DNA of 64,000 bases, from NCBI RefSeq assembly GCF_902388705.1, contig NZ_CABMQJ010000003.1, forward strand, positions 117,214 through 181,213, read 5' to 3'. Positions 14,044-22,768 of this stretch are shown here, in pieces. Under the pieces are notes generated by a model. The model had not been told where the DNA came from, ran no database searches, and saw nothing but the letters and a program-made list of their open reading frames with translations. A program made the translations under genes and the position numbers. Source of the DNA: an uncultured Alistipes sp. (GTDB lineage Bacteria > Bacteroidota > Bacteroidia > Bacteroidales > Rikenellaceae). Numbering within the stretch: position 1 is the first letter of the stretch; each line of letters begins with the position of its first letter.

Positions 14044-17031
14044 ATGAAAAACAGATTTGCAGATACGGGAAAATCCTATGCAGGGTATTTTCTGCGTTTC
14101 GTGTGCTGCCTGGCGCTGACGGCCGCCGCGTCGCTGGCGCAGGCCCAGACCCGCAACCAGGTGAGCGGCACGGTGACCGATACGGCGGGCGATCCGCTTG
14201 TCGGCGCCACGGTCGTGGTCGTCGGCACGACGACGGGTGCCACGACGGGTATCGACGGAGGTTTTACCATCAATGCCCCGGCCGACGGCCAGCTGAAGTT
14301 CTCGTACATCGGTTATGCCGAGCAGACCGTCAGCGTCGGTGCGCGGTCGGTCATCGACATCGTCATGGAAGACGACAGCCAGATGCTGAAAGATGTCGTG
14401 GTGATCGGTTACGGTACGATGGAAAAGAGGTCGGTGACCTCGTCCATCTCCTCGATCAAGGGCGACGACCTGACGGCCGGTATGGGCGGTTCGACCATCG
14501 CGACGGCACTTCAGGGCAAGATTCCCGGCCTGACCATCTCGGGCAGCGCCAGCCCCAACAGCAGCAACGATTTCCAGCTGCGCGGCATCGCGTCGGTCAA
14601 TGCCAGCCAGAGTCCGCTGGTGGTTATCGACGGCATCCCGGGCGGCGACATGCGGGCGCTCAACCAGGAGGATATCGAGTCGATCGACGTGCTGAAGGAC
14701 GCTTCGGCAGGCGCCATCTACGGTACGCGCGCCGCCGGCGGTGTGATTCTCGTTACGACCAAACGCGCCAAGCAAGGCCGCGTGACGGCGAACTATACGG
14801 GCGAGTTTTCGTTCGAAAGCGTCCGTAAATACCCTGAACTGCTCTCTTCGGGCGAGTACGTCGAGTACGGCCTGGGCGAGGACTACGGACACGACACCGA
14901 CTGGTTCAAGGAGCTGACCAACGAGTTGCCCTTCTCGCAGCGCCATACGGTGAGCCTTTCGGGCGGTACGGAAGTGGCGCAGGTCTACACTTCGTTCATG
15001 GCCCAGAACCAGAAGGGTATTGTCATCGGTGACAACCGCAAGGACTATTCGGGACGTGTCAACGCCCGCTTCAACCTCTTCGACGGCGTGGTCGAGGTGC
15101 GTGCCAACGCCCAGTTCCGCGAGGCCGAGCGCGACAACCGCAACTCGTCGGGTATCTTCAAGATGGCTTTCGGGCTCAACCCGACCATTCCGCTCTACGA
15201 TCCGGCCAGCCCGTCCGACTACAACGTGGTGGGAAACGGCATCTCCGGCACGAGCTTCAACCCCGTGGCCGACATTATGCTGCGCACGAAGAACGGCAAA
15301 GACCAGTGGCTGCTGGCCGATGCGACCGTGAAAATCAATTTGATGAAGGGACTTTCGCTGCAGGGTACCGTGGGAATTGACAAACGCCAGTACCAGGAAT
15401 ACACCTACGTTTCGCATGACCACAAGGAGTCGATCGACAACAGCCGCCGCGGCGGTGCGTCGCACAAGTTCAGCAAGGACAACCGTGTTTCGGTCGAGGC
15501 CTATGCCAACTACCACCGCGTGTTCCGCGAGGATCATACGCTCGACGTGGTTGCCGGTTACAGCTTCTGGCAGGCCGGGGGCGAGGATTTCAGCATGTCG
15601 AACTACGACTTCCCGGTCGACGGCGTCGGCCCGTGGGACATGGGTGTCGGTTCCTACCTTTCGGAGGGCCGCGCCTCGATGGACTCGAACAAGGATCCGC
15701 GCGAGCGCCTGCTCTCGATGTTCGGTCGCGCCAACTATTCGTACAAGGACCGTTATATGGCTACGGTGAGTTTCCGCCGCGAGGGTTCCTCGAAATTCGG
15801 CGCCAACAACCGCTGGGGTAATTTCTGGGCTGTTTCGGGCGGCTGGCGCATCTCGAACGAGGCGTTCCTGCGCGACGTGAAGTGGATCAGCGACCTCAAG
15901 GTGCGCCTGGGTTACGGTGTGACGGGTAACAACGGCTTCGGCAACGGCTATACCACCCGCATGTACAAGGCCAACGACATGTGGCCGACCAACGGCGTCT
16001 GGCAGCCCGGTTACGGCTCGATCCGCAACGTCAATCCCGACCTCAAATGGGAGGAGAAGTCGGAGCTGAACTTCGGTCTGGACTTCTCGCTCTTCAACGA
16101 CCGCCTGTGGGGTAAGTTCGACGTTTACCACCGCAAGGTCGACGACATGCTCTACAACGTCAATGCTCCGATGCCCCCGATGGTACACGATACGGTCATG
16201 AAGAACATCGGCAGCCTCGAGAACAAGGGCTGGGAGTTCGAGCTCGGCGGCGACATCGTCCGCGGCAAGAACTTCCGCTATACGTCCAGCCTGCGCCTGT
16301 CGCAGAACAAGACCAAAATCAAGCGCCTGGGCGACGACGGCTTCTTCCTCGACGAGGTGACCTTCCCCTCGCCGGGCAATCCGGGCACGGCCGTCCGCCT
16401 GCAGAACGGCCTCGAACTGGGACAGTTCTTCATCTACAAGTACGCCGGGCTCGACGAGGACGGCAAGTGGCTGATATACGACAAGAACAATGAAATCGTT
16501 CCCGCCGTCGACGGCACCAAGTCGAACCTCGTCGCCGAGAACAAGCACTTCGTGGGCAATGCCATTCCGAAAGTGATTCTTTCGTGGGATCACACGTTCA
16601 GGTACAAGAACTGGGATCTGTCGATTTTCCTGCGCAGCTGGCTCGGCTACGACGTCTTCAGCCAGGTCAACATGTACTACGGGCTGGCCAACGATTCGCA
16701 GCTCAACGTGCTCAAGTCGGCCTACACGCGCAACCGCAATATCAAGGACGAGAAGATCCTCTGCGACTACTGGCTCGACGACGGTTCGTTCCTCAAGATC
16801 GACGCCGTCAACCTCGGCTATACGCTCGACCTGCGTAAATGGACGCGTTATATCCAGTCTGCGAAGATTTACCTGACGATTCGCGATCTGGCCGTATTCA
16901 CCGACTACAACGGCCTCAATCCCGAGGTCAGCATCAACGGCCTCTATCCCGGGTTCGAGTATGTCAACAACACCTCGACGATGTATCCGCAGACGACCCG
17001 TTTTACGCTGGGCGTGCAATTAACGTTCTAA
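14044..17031 (+). CDS. SusC/RagA-family TonB-linked outer-membrane protein (PUL A)
   Basis: About 995 residues: signal peptide ending near LAQAQ, a carboxypeptidase-D-like domain (VSGTVTDTAGDPLVGATVVV), a TonB-box-like segment (LKDVVVIGYGT), a plug domain with VLKDASAGAIYGTRAAGGVI, and a long barrel ending in LGVQLTF. It imports oligosaccharides across the outer membrane, with the SusD-like protein of the next gene as its lid. The frame also has an ATG at 14020; 14044 is preferred because it is preceded by a purine-rich stretch and gives a normal signal peptide. susD follows after 18 bases. Confidence 0.96.
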   Translation: MKNRFADTGKSYAGYFLRFVCCLALTAAASLAQAQTRNQVSGTVTDTAGDPLVGATVVVVGTTTGATTGIDGGFTINAPADGQLKFSYIGYAEQTVSVGARSVIDIVMEDDSQMLKDVVVIGYGTMEKRSVTSSISSIKGDDLTAGMGGSTIATALQGKIPGLTISGSASPNSSNDFQLRGIASVNASQSPLVVIDGIPGGDMRALNQEDIESIDVLKDASAGAIYGTRAAGGVILVTTKRAKQGRVTANYTGEFSFESVRKYPELLSSGEYVEYGLGEDYGHDTDWFKELTNELPFSQRHTVSLSGGTEVAQVYTSFMAQNQKGIVIGDNRKDYSGRVNARFNLFDGVVEVRANAQFREAERDNRNSSGIFKMAFGLNPTIPLYDPASPSDYNVVGNGISGTSFNPVADIMLRTKNGKDQWLLADATVKINLMKGLSLQGTVGIDKRQYQEYTYVSHDHKESIDNSRRGGASHKFSKDNRVSVEAYANYHRVFREDHTLDVVAGYSFWQAGGEDFSMSNYDFPVDGVGPWDMGVGSYLSEGRASMDSNKDPRERLLSMFGRANYSYKDRYMATVSFRREGSSKFGANNRWGNFWAVSGGWRISNEAFLRDVKWISDLKVRLGYGVTGNNGFGNGYTTRMYKANDMWPTNGVWQPGYGSIRNVNPDLKWEEKSELNFGLDFSLFNDRLWGKFDVYHRKVDDMLYNVNAPMPPMVHDTVMKNIGSLENKGWEFELGGDIVRGKNFRYTSSLRLSQNKTKIKRLGDDGFFLDEVTFPSPGNPGTAVRLQNGLELGQFFIYKYAGLDEDGKWLIYDKNNEIVPAVDGTKSNLVAENKHFVGNAIPKVILSWDHTFRYKNWDLSIFLRSWLGYDVFSQVNMYYGLANDSQLNVLKSAYTRNRNIKDEKILCDYWLDDGSFLKIDAVNLGYTLDLRKWTRYIQSAKIYLTIRDLAVFTDYNGLNPEVSINGLYPGFEYVNNTSTMYPQTTRFTLGVQLTF

Positions 17032-17049
17032 ATAAAAACAGAGAATCCT

Positions 17050-18753
17050 ATGAAATTCAAACATATAGTAGCTGTGCTGACCGGAGCGGCCGCCCTCTCC
17101 GCTCCCTCGTGCAGCCTCGATGAGAAGTTCTATTCGGAGGTGACCCCCGACACGTTCTTCACCTCGCCCGAGAGCACCTATGCCGTGCTGTGCCGTCCCT
17201 TCACCCACTGGAAGTGGTATATCGGCGCCGACCGCTGGTACCTCCAGGAACTGACGACCGACGAAATGGTCTGCCCCAAGCGCGGTGCCGACTGGTACAA
17301 CGGCGGCGAATACTACCGCCTGCACTACCATACCTGGTCGCCCGACGACCGCTTCGTGGTGAATACCTACGACGGTACCACGGGCGGTATTTCGCGCGCC
17401 CTGGAGGCCAAGTCCGACCTCGAGGGCGTCGACTACAACGCCCTGGGGCTCAACGACGCCGTCAAGGCCGACCATATCAACCAGCTGAACGCCATCACGG
17501 CCTATTTCTACATGAAAGGCCTCGACTACTTCGGCGGCATGCCGATTTACCATTCGGTGAACGACGGGCTGCGCCCCCGCAGTACGGCACTCGAAACCTA
17601 CCGGCATGTCGAAACGCTGCTCAAGGAGGCCATCCCCTCCCTGGCGAAGAAATCTTCGCTCGGCGCCTCGGAGGACGGCTACATCAAGCAGGCTGCCGCG
17701 GCGGCCATGCTGGCGCAGCTCTATTTCAATGCCGAAGCCTACATCGGCGAGGAGCATTTCGACGAGTGCGCGCAGATCTGCCGCGACATCATCGGCGGCG
17801 TTTACGGCGTCTACGAGCTGGACGACACGTGGTACGGCCCCCATAATTTCGACAACGACTCCTCGCCCGAGGTGATCTGGAACGTTCCGTCGGAGAACTC
17901 CAAAGTCGAGTGGAGCTGGTATTTCAAGTATTTCTACCACTATTCGTCCTACATCTATTTCGACATCGAAACCGCGGGCTACAACGGCTTCATCCTGACG
18001 CCCTCGCTCAACCCGCAGGGTAACTATTACACGCAGTGGAAGCTGGGCAATCCCTACCGGAAATTCAACGACAAGGATTTGCGCAAGAAGCCTTACCGCT
18101 ACCTCGGCAACAAGAAATACGAGGGTATGTTCCTCGTCGGCAAGCAGGTCAATTTCGACGACCCGACCAAAGAGTGCCTCGGCCAGAAAGAGTACAGCGG
18201 CAAGGTCATCGACATGGTGGATCAGGTGGCCCGCTTCTCGGAGGTGGGCAGCAAATACGGTTCGGTCGCCGAACTGCCTTCGACGATGGCCGACGGCGAG
18301 GAGAACTCGGGCATCCGCCTGGTCAAGTCCCCGCAGCCCAACCTCGAGGACAAGCAGCTGCGCTGGAATCCCGACTGCCCGGTTATCCGCCTTTCGGAGA
18401 TTTACTACATGCTGGCCGAGTGCGAATTGCGCGCCGGGCGCAAGAAACAGGCCGCCGACCTGATCAACGAGGTGCGTGCGCGTAACTTCGCCGACCGCGC
18501 AGATCCCGATCCCGTGACCGGGGACAACCTCGACGAATACCGCATGCTCGACGAATGGATGATCGAGTTCCTGGGCGAGGGCCGCCGCCGTACCGATTTG
18601 ATTCGCTGGGGCGTGTTCACCACCGAATCGTGGTGGGACCACACCCCCTCGAACGACAGCAACATGAACCGTTTCCCGATTCCCAACTCGGCCATTTCAG
18701 CCAACAACCTGATTAAGCAGAACCCCGGGTACGGAGGTGCCGCCGAGGAGTAA
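17050..18753 (+). CDS. SusD/RagB-family nutrient-binding lipoprotein (PUL A)
   Basis: 567 residues with a lipobox ending at Cys21 (LSAPSC). The tetratricopeptide-like SusD fold is indicated by SEIYYMLAECELRAGRKKQA (about 443-462), IEFLGEGRRRTDLIRWG near 512-528 and the closing NPGYGG. SusD-like proteins cap SusC and bind the glycan at the cell surface. It pairs with the SusC 18 bases upstream. A GC-rich hairpin follows its stop and may lower expression of downstream genes. No unusual residues are visible; ligand specificity cannot be read. Confidence 0.95.
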   Translation: MKFKHIVAVLTGAAALSAPSCSLDEKFYSEVTPDTFFTSPESTYAVLCRPFTHWKWYIGADRWYLQELTTDEMVCPKRGADWYNGGEYYRLHYHTWSPDDRFVVNTYDGTTGGISRALEAKSDLEGVDYNALGLNDAVKADHINQLNAITAYFYMKGLDYFGGMPIYHSVNDGLRPRSTALETYRHVETLLKEAIPSLAKKSSLGASEDGYIKQAAAAAMLAQLYFNAEAYIGEEHFDECAQICRDIIGGVYGVYELDDTWYGPHNFDNDSSPEVIWNVPSENSKVEWSWYFKYFYHYSSYIYFDIETAGYNGFILTPSLNPQGNYYTQWKLGNPYRKFNDKDLRKKPYRYLGNKKYEGMFLVGKQVNFDDPTKECLGQKEYSGKVIDMVDQVARFSEVGSKYGSVAELPSTMADGEENSGIRLVKSPQPNLEDKQLRWNPDCPVIRLSEIYYMLAECELRAGRKKQAADLINEVRARNFADRADPDPVTGDNLDEYRMLDEWMIEFLGEGRRRTDLIRWGVFTTESWWDHTPSNDSNMNRFPIPNSAISANNLIKQNPGYGGAAEE

Positions 18754-18766
18754 ACCGCCGCTTTTC

Positions 18767-18792
18767 CCCCGGATGCCCGAGGGTGTCCGGGG
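18767..18792 (+). other. GC-rich hairpin between susD and the phosphoesterase gene (PUL A)
   Basis: CCCCGGA (18767-18773) pairs with TCCGGGG (18786-18792), and inner pairs extend the stem to about 11 bp around a 4-base loop. No T tract follows, so it is more likely an mRNA-stabilising or attenuating stem than a full terminator. Confidence 0.45.
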
Positions 18793-18834
18793 AGAATCCC
18801 GGCTTGTGCATAAACCAAACAAAAAACCTGAAAT

Positions 18835-20352
18835 ATGATCAAATACCTGTTTAAATACCTGCTGGTAGTCCTGCTCGCCGTGGGCTTTGCGGCCTGCTCC
18901 GAGGACGAAGGCGCCCAGATACTCGGCAGCCTTTATGAGAAGGTGGATATCACCCCCGATCCCGGCATGAACCTCGTGGGCCGCGTCACCGACGGCAAGA
19001 ACCCCATCGAGGGCGTGGTTGTGAGCGACGGCTTCACCGTGACGGCCACCGATGCACAGGGCATCTACCAGATGCGCGTGAAGAAGAGCACCCCGTTCGT
19101 CTTCGTTTCGGTTCCCGCCGAATACGAAATTCCCCTCAAAGACGGTTTCCCGGCCATCTACAAAAAAATCAGCCTCGGCGACCGCGATGTCGTGCAGCGC
19201 AGCTTCACGCTCGAGCGCACGGGCAAGAAGGACAAATTCACCCTGCTGGCGCTGGCCGACGTGCAGATCGGCCGCGACGACGAGGTCGTCATGCTGGAAA
19301 AGGAGGTGCTGCCCTTGCTGGTTCCCTATGTGCAGCAGGAGCTGGATAAGCCGGTCTACGGTATTTCGCTGGGTGACCTGGTGTGGGACAACATGCCTTT
19401 CCACAGTGTCTACAAGGAACAAATCCGGAAAATCGGCGTGCCCGTCTTCCAGGTTATCGGCAACCACGACCACGACAAGGCGATCGGCGTCGACACGGAG
19501 GCCGACCACAGCTTCCGCTCGGCATTCGGCCCCACCTACTATTCGTACAATATCGGCGACTGCCACTTCGTGGTGCTCGACGACGTGCTCTACACCGGTT
19601 CCTCCAACTATACCGCCGCAATCACCGATGCGCAGATGGCCTGGCTGGAGCAGGATTTGAAGTACGTTCCCAAGGACAAGCTGATTATCCTCGGCGTGCA
19701 TATCGCCACCTCGCGCCGCAACCGTCCCACGAGCCATGTCGCCAACTACAGGGAGCTTTACGAACTGTTCGACGGATACCATGTCCGCATCCTCTCGGGA
19801 CACTCGCACAACAACTACACCACGACGATTTCCGAAACCATCGAGGAGAACACGCTCGGCGCCGTGATGGGCGCCTACTGGAACGGCGAGGAACTCTGCA
19901 ACGACGGCAGCCCCCGCGGTTATGCGGTCTATGAAATCGAAGGCAACCGAATCAAAAACTGGTATTACAAAGGCACCGCCTATCCCGAGGAGTACCAGAT
20001 GTACCTCTACGGCCCCGGCCAGGCGGTATCGGAGAAATACCGCGACGGCCTTATCTTCAACATTTTCAACTGGCATTCCACGTGGACGGTCGAGGTGAAA
20101 GAGGACGATGCGGCCTGGGAAACGATTCCCTCCGGTTCGAACCTGAAGTACGAGATGGATCGCCGGGCCTATGACTTCATGTTCGGCGAAACCGTGCCCG
20201 AGCACCGTCCGACGGCCGAACCGGAGTCGAACTGCGACCACATGTTCTACTACAGGCCGTCGTCCGCGGCATGGAGCCAGGTTACGGTAAAGGCCTCTGA
20301 CCCCTACGGCAACGTCTATACCGAGAGTATCCGTAATACGGCGGACAAATAG
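18835..20352 (+). CDS. Calcineurin-like metallophosphoesterase lipoprotein with MetallophosN/C-type flanking domains
   Basis: 505 residues. A lipobox ends at Cys21 (GFAAC). The N-terminal beta domain (about 45-128, NLVGRVTDGKNPIEGVVVSD) resembles MetallophosN. The phosphoesterase core carries ADVQ (Asp142, Gln144), GD (Asp181), GNHDHD (Asn210, His211), GVHI (His289) and GHSH (His323, His325), a complete two-metal site. A C-terminal beta domain follows. It should cleave a phosphomonoester or phosphodiester outside the inner membrane. Placed after susCD and before a GH31 enzyme, it suggests that the PUL A glycan is phosphorylated or that a phospho-substituent must be removed before uptake; that is an inference. 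Confidence 0.88.
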   Translation: MIKYLFKYLLVVLLAVGFAACSEDEGAQILGSLYEKVDITPDPGMNLVGRVTDGKNPIEGVVVSDGFTVTATDAQGIYQMRVKKSTPFVFVSVPAEYEIPLKDGFPAIYKKISLGDRDVVQRSFTLERTGKKDKFTLLALADVQIGRDDEVVMLEKEVLPLLVPYVQQELDKPVYGISLGDLVWDNMPFHSVYKEQIRKIGVPVFQVIGNHDHDKAIGVDTEADHSFRSAFGPTYYSYNIGDCHFVVLDDVLYTGSSNYTAAITDAQMAWLEQDLKYVPKDKLIILGVHIATSRRNRPTSHVANYRELYELFDGYHVRILSGHSHNNYTTTISETIEENTLGAVMGAYWNGEELCNDGSPRGYAVYEIEGNRIKNWYYKGTAYPEEYQMYLYGPGQAVSEKYRDGLIFNIFNWHSTWTVEVKEDDAAWETIPSGSNLKYEMDRRAYDFMFGETVPEHRPTAEPESNCDHMFYYRPSSAAWSQVTVKASDPYGNVYTESIRNTADK

Positions 20353-20372
20353 CCCGTTTACGACAGCCTTTT

Positions 20373-20408
20373 CTCCGCACCGCCGTGACGGACGGTGCGG
20401 AGAATTTT
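20373..20408 (+). terminator. Hairpin terminator after the phosphoesterase gene
   Basis: CTCCGCACCG (20373-20382) pairs with CGGTGCGGAG (20393-20402), a perfect 10-bp stem with a 10-base loop, followed by AATTTTAA. The short, interrupted T tract suggests partial termination, so the GH31 gene may get reduced read-through. Confidence 0.6.
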
Positions 20409-20433
20409 AATCCCCATACCATTTTTCCGATTC

Positions 20434-22674
20434 ATGAAAAACCGCATTTTACTTCTCCTGCTGTGCCTTTGCGGCGGGATCACCGCCGCGGCGCAGCCTG
20501 CGGGCAACCCCCTCGTTTTCGGCGAAAACCGCCTGACGCTCATTACGCCGACGCTGTTCCGGCTGGAATTCGCCCACGACGGCAAGTTCATCGACGACCC
20601 CACGTTTTTCGCTTACGACCGCTCGAACCTGCTTCCTGCGGATCAGTTCGAGGTGCGGGCGCTGGGCGGCGACCGTTACGAGATTACGACCTCGGCCCTG
20701 CGGATCGTCTACGAGCACGACGGGTTTCCCTTCGGACTGCATAACTTTGCGGCCTACTATAAACTCAACGGCAAGGAGAAGAAGTTCACCAACCGCTGCA
20801 TCTTCCGCAACAACCTCGGCGGCCCGGTCGAAACCCTCGACCGCGTCACCGGCGAAATCCCCATGCAGGACGGACTGTTGAGCCGCGACGGCTGGTACGT
20901 AATCGACGACGAGCGCTCCGATTTGCTGGTCGACGGCTGGCTGCACCCGCGCGACACGCGCAGCCACGTGCAGGATCAGTACTGCTTCGTCTACGGCAAC
21001 GACTACAAGGCGGCGCTCGCCGACCTGGGGGCCGTCAGCGGCCGGGTTCCGATGACCCGCAAATACATCCACGGCGTCTGGTACTGCCGCTACTGGGACT
21101 ACACTTCCGAGGAGTTCCTCTCGATTATCGACGGCTACGAGCAGAACGATTTCCCGCTCGACAACCTCGTCTTCGACATGGGCTGGCATACCTATACGGC
21201 CCGAATCGGTACCGGGCATGCCGGCAGCCGCAGCTGGACGGGCTATACCTGGGAGCGCAAACGCATTCCCGACCCCGGGGCGCTGATTGCCGAGGTGCAC
21301 CGCCGCGGCGTGACCGTGTCGCTCAACGACCATCCGCACGACGGCATCCGCCCCCACGAGGAGATGTACGGCGACTTTATGCGGGACATGGGCGCCGATC
21401 CCGCCAAACCGCTCCTTTTCGATTTGGGCGACCGCAGGTACATGGAGACGTTTTTCAAGCACGCCCACCATACCACCGAGGACATGGGCATCGATTTCTG
21501 GTGGCTCGACTGGCAGCAGAATTACCTCTATCCCGAGGTGCGGGGCTACCGCTCCACGTCGCTGCAGTGGATTAACGAGCTCTATTACCGCGAGACCGAG
21601 CGCAAGGGGCTGCGCGGCGCGGGTTACAGCCGCTGGGCCGGATGGGGCGACCACCGCCATCCCATCCAGTTCTCGGGCGACGCGCAGGCCAACTGGGAAA
21701 TGCTGGCTTTCGAGGTGAAGCTCACGGCCGCCAGCGGCAATGCGGGCTGCTATTACTGGGCGCACGACATCGGCGGCTTCCGCGGCGATCCCAATCCCGA
21801 GCTCACCGTGCGCTGGACGCAGTTCGGGGCCCTGTCGGCCGCCCTGCGCGTGCACTCGACCAAGGATGCGCGCCTCGATCGCCGTCCGTGGATCAGCGGC
21901 GAGCGTGAAACCGCCGCCATGCGCCGCATGTACCACATGCGTTCGGAGCTGATGCCCTATATCTACAGCAGCGTCTGGCAGACCCATTCGACGATGGTGC
22001 CGCTCAACCGCCCGATGTATATCGAATACGGCAGCGACGAACGTTCGTACCGCAACCCGCAGGAGTTCCTTTTCGGCGACCTGCTGCTCGCCGCACCCGT
22101 TTCCACGCCCGGCACAGGCCCCGACAAAATCGCCTCGCAGCGGGTGTGGTTCCCCGGGGAGGATGCCTGGTACGACTTTTTCACCCACGAACGGTTCGAC
22201 GGCGGGCGGGAGTGCGAAATCGCCAAGCCGCTCGAAGAGTTCCCGCTCTATGTCCGCGGAGGCTGGGTGCTGCCCATGCAGCCCTACACGCCGCGTCCCG
22301 CCTCGACGCCGCTTACCACGCTTGTCATGCGCGTATACCCTTCGGCCGGCGATGCCGACAATACCTATACGCTCTACGAGGACGACGGGCTGACCCGTGA
22401 TTATGAACAGGGTGCGTATGCGACCACGCAGCTCAATTACCGCCGAACGGGCCGTGTCACCACCGTCACGGTTCGTCCCGCCCAGGGCAGCTACGAGGGG
22501 CAGGTGCCCCGGCGGGCCTACCGCCTCCAGCTCCCGGCCGCCGGGGAGATCAAAAAGGTGAAAGTCGGCGGCCGCACCGTAAAACCCGTGTTCGACCAAA
22601 CGCTGGAGTGCAGTGTGGTTGAGGTTCCTGCGACCGACATCCGCCGCGAGGTGAAGATCGAGATTTTCGGTTGA
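20434..22674 (+). CDS. Glycoside hydrolase family 31 enzyme
   Basis: 746 residues with a signal peptide (about 1-21, ending TAAAQ) and no lipobox, so probably periplasmic. An N-terminal beta-sandwich is followed by the GH31 barrel. The likely nucleophile is Asp359 in FWWLDWQQ and the likely acid/base Asp416 in IQFSGDAQANW; the HDIGGFRGDPNPEL block (444-457) is typical of GH31. A DUF5110-like C-terminal beta domain ends the protein. GH31 members hydrolyse terminal alpha-linked glucose, xylose, galactose, GalNAc or sulfoquinovose. The WWLDW nucleophile loop differs from the common DMNE form, so specificity is open. The ATG at 20434 is chosen for the signal peptide; the frame is open 39 bases further upstream. 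Confidence 0.92.
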   Translation: MKNRILLLLLCLCGGITAAAQPAGNPLVFGENRLTLITPTLFRLEFAHDGKFIDDPTFFAYDRSNLLPADQFEVRALGGDRYEITTSALRIVYEHDGFPFGLHNFAAYYKLNGKEKKFTNRCIFRNNLGGPVETLDRVTGEIPMQDGLLSRDGWYVIDDERSDLLVDGWLHPRDTRSHVQDQYCFVYGNDYKAALADLGAVSGRVPMTRKYIHGVWYCRYWDYTSEEFLSIIDGYEQNDFPLDNLVFDMGWHTYTARIGTGHAGSRSWTGYTWERKRIPDPGALIAEVHRRGVTVSLNDHPHDGIRPHEEMYGDFMRDMGADPAKPLLFDLGDRRYMETFFKHAHHTTEDMGIDFWWLDWQQNYLYPEVRGYRSTSLQWINELYYRETERKGLRGAGYSRWAGWGDHRHPIQFSGDAQANWEMLAFEVKLTAASGNAGCYYWAHDIGGFRGDPNPELTVRWTQFGALSAALRVHSTKDARLDRRPWISGERETAAMRRMYHMRSELMPYIYSSVWQTHSTMVPLNRPMYIEYGSDERSYRNPQEFLFGDLLLAAPVSTPGTGPDKIASQRVWFPGEDAWYDFFTHERFDGGRECEIAKPLEEFPLYVRGGWVLPMQPYTPRPASTPLTTLVMRVYPSAGDADNTYTLYEDDGLTRDYEQGAYATTQLNYRRTGRVTTVTVRPAQGSYEGQVPRRAYRLQLPAAGEIKKVKVGGRTVKPVFDQTLECSVVEVPATDIRREVKIEIFG

Positions 22675-22698
22675 ACCGCACCCGTAGCCCGTTTATAC

Positions 22699-22741
22699 GA
22701 CGAATCCCCGCCGGGCGACGGTGCGGGATTCGTCTTTTTTT
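22699..22741 (+). terminator. Intrinsic terminator after the GH31 gene
   Basis: GACGAATCCCCGC pairs with GCGGGATTCGTC (12 bp, one bulged C), followed by seven T. It ends the PUL A structural operon. The promoter box of the next gene starts just three bases later. Confidence 0.85.
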
Positions 22742-22743
22742 CG

Positions 22744-22751
22744 TATGTTTG
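22744..22751 (+). promoter_or_regulatory. Candidate -7 box (TATGTTTG) of the DUF6377 gene
   Basis: A full TAnnTTTG match directly after the GH31 terminator. No good -33 box is seen. A start about seven bases downstream leaves a leader of roughly 10 bases before the ATG at 22769, and rules out the longer open frame from 22721. Confidence 0.55.
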
Positions 22752-22768
22752 TGCGTAAACCCGAGCCG

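Noticed and set aside
14017..17019. 1000-residue minus-strand frame antisense to the PUL A SusC gene
   Set aside because: Mirror frame of a well-supported SusC; no signal peptide or domain.
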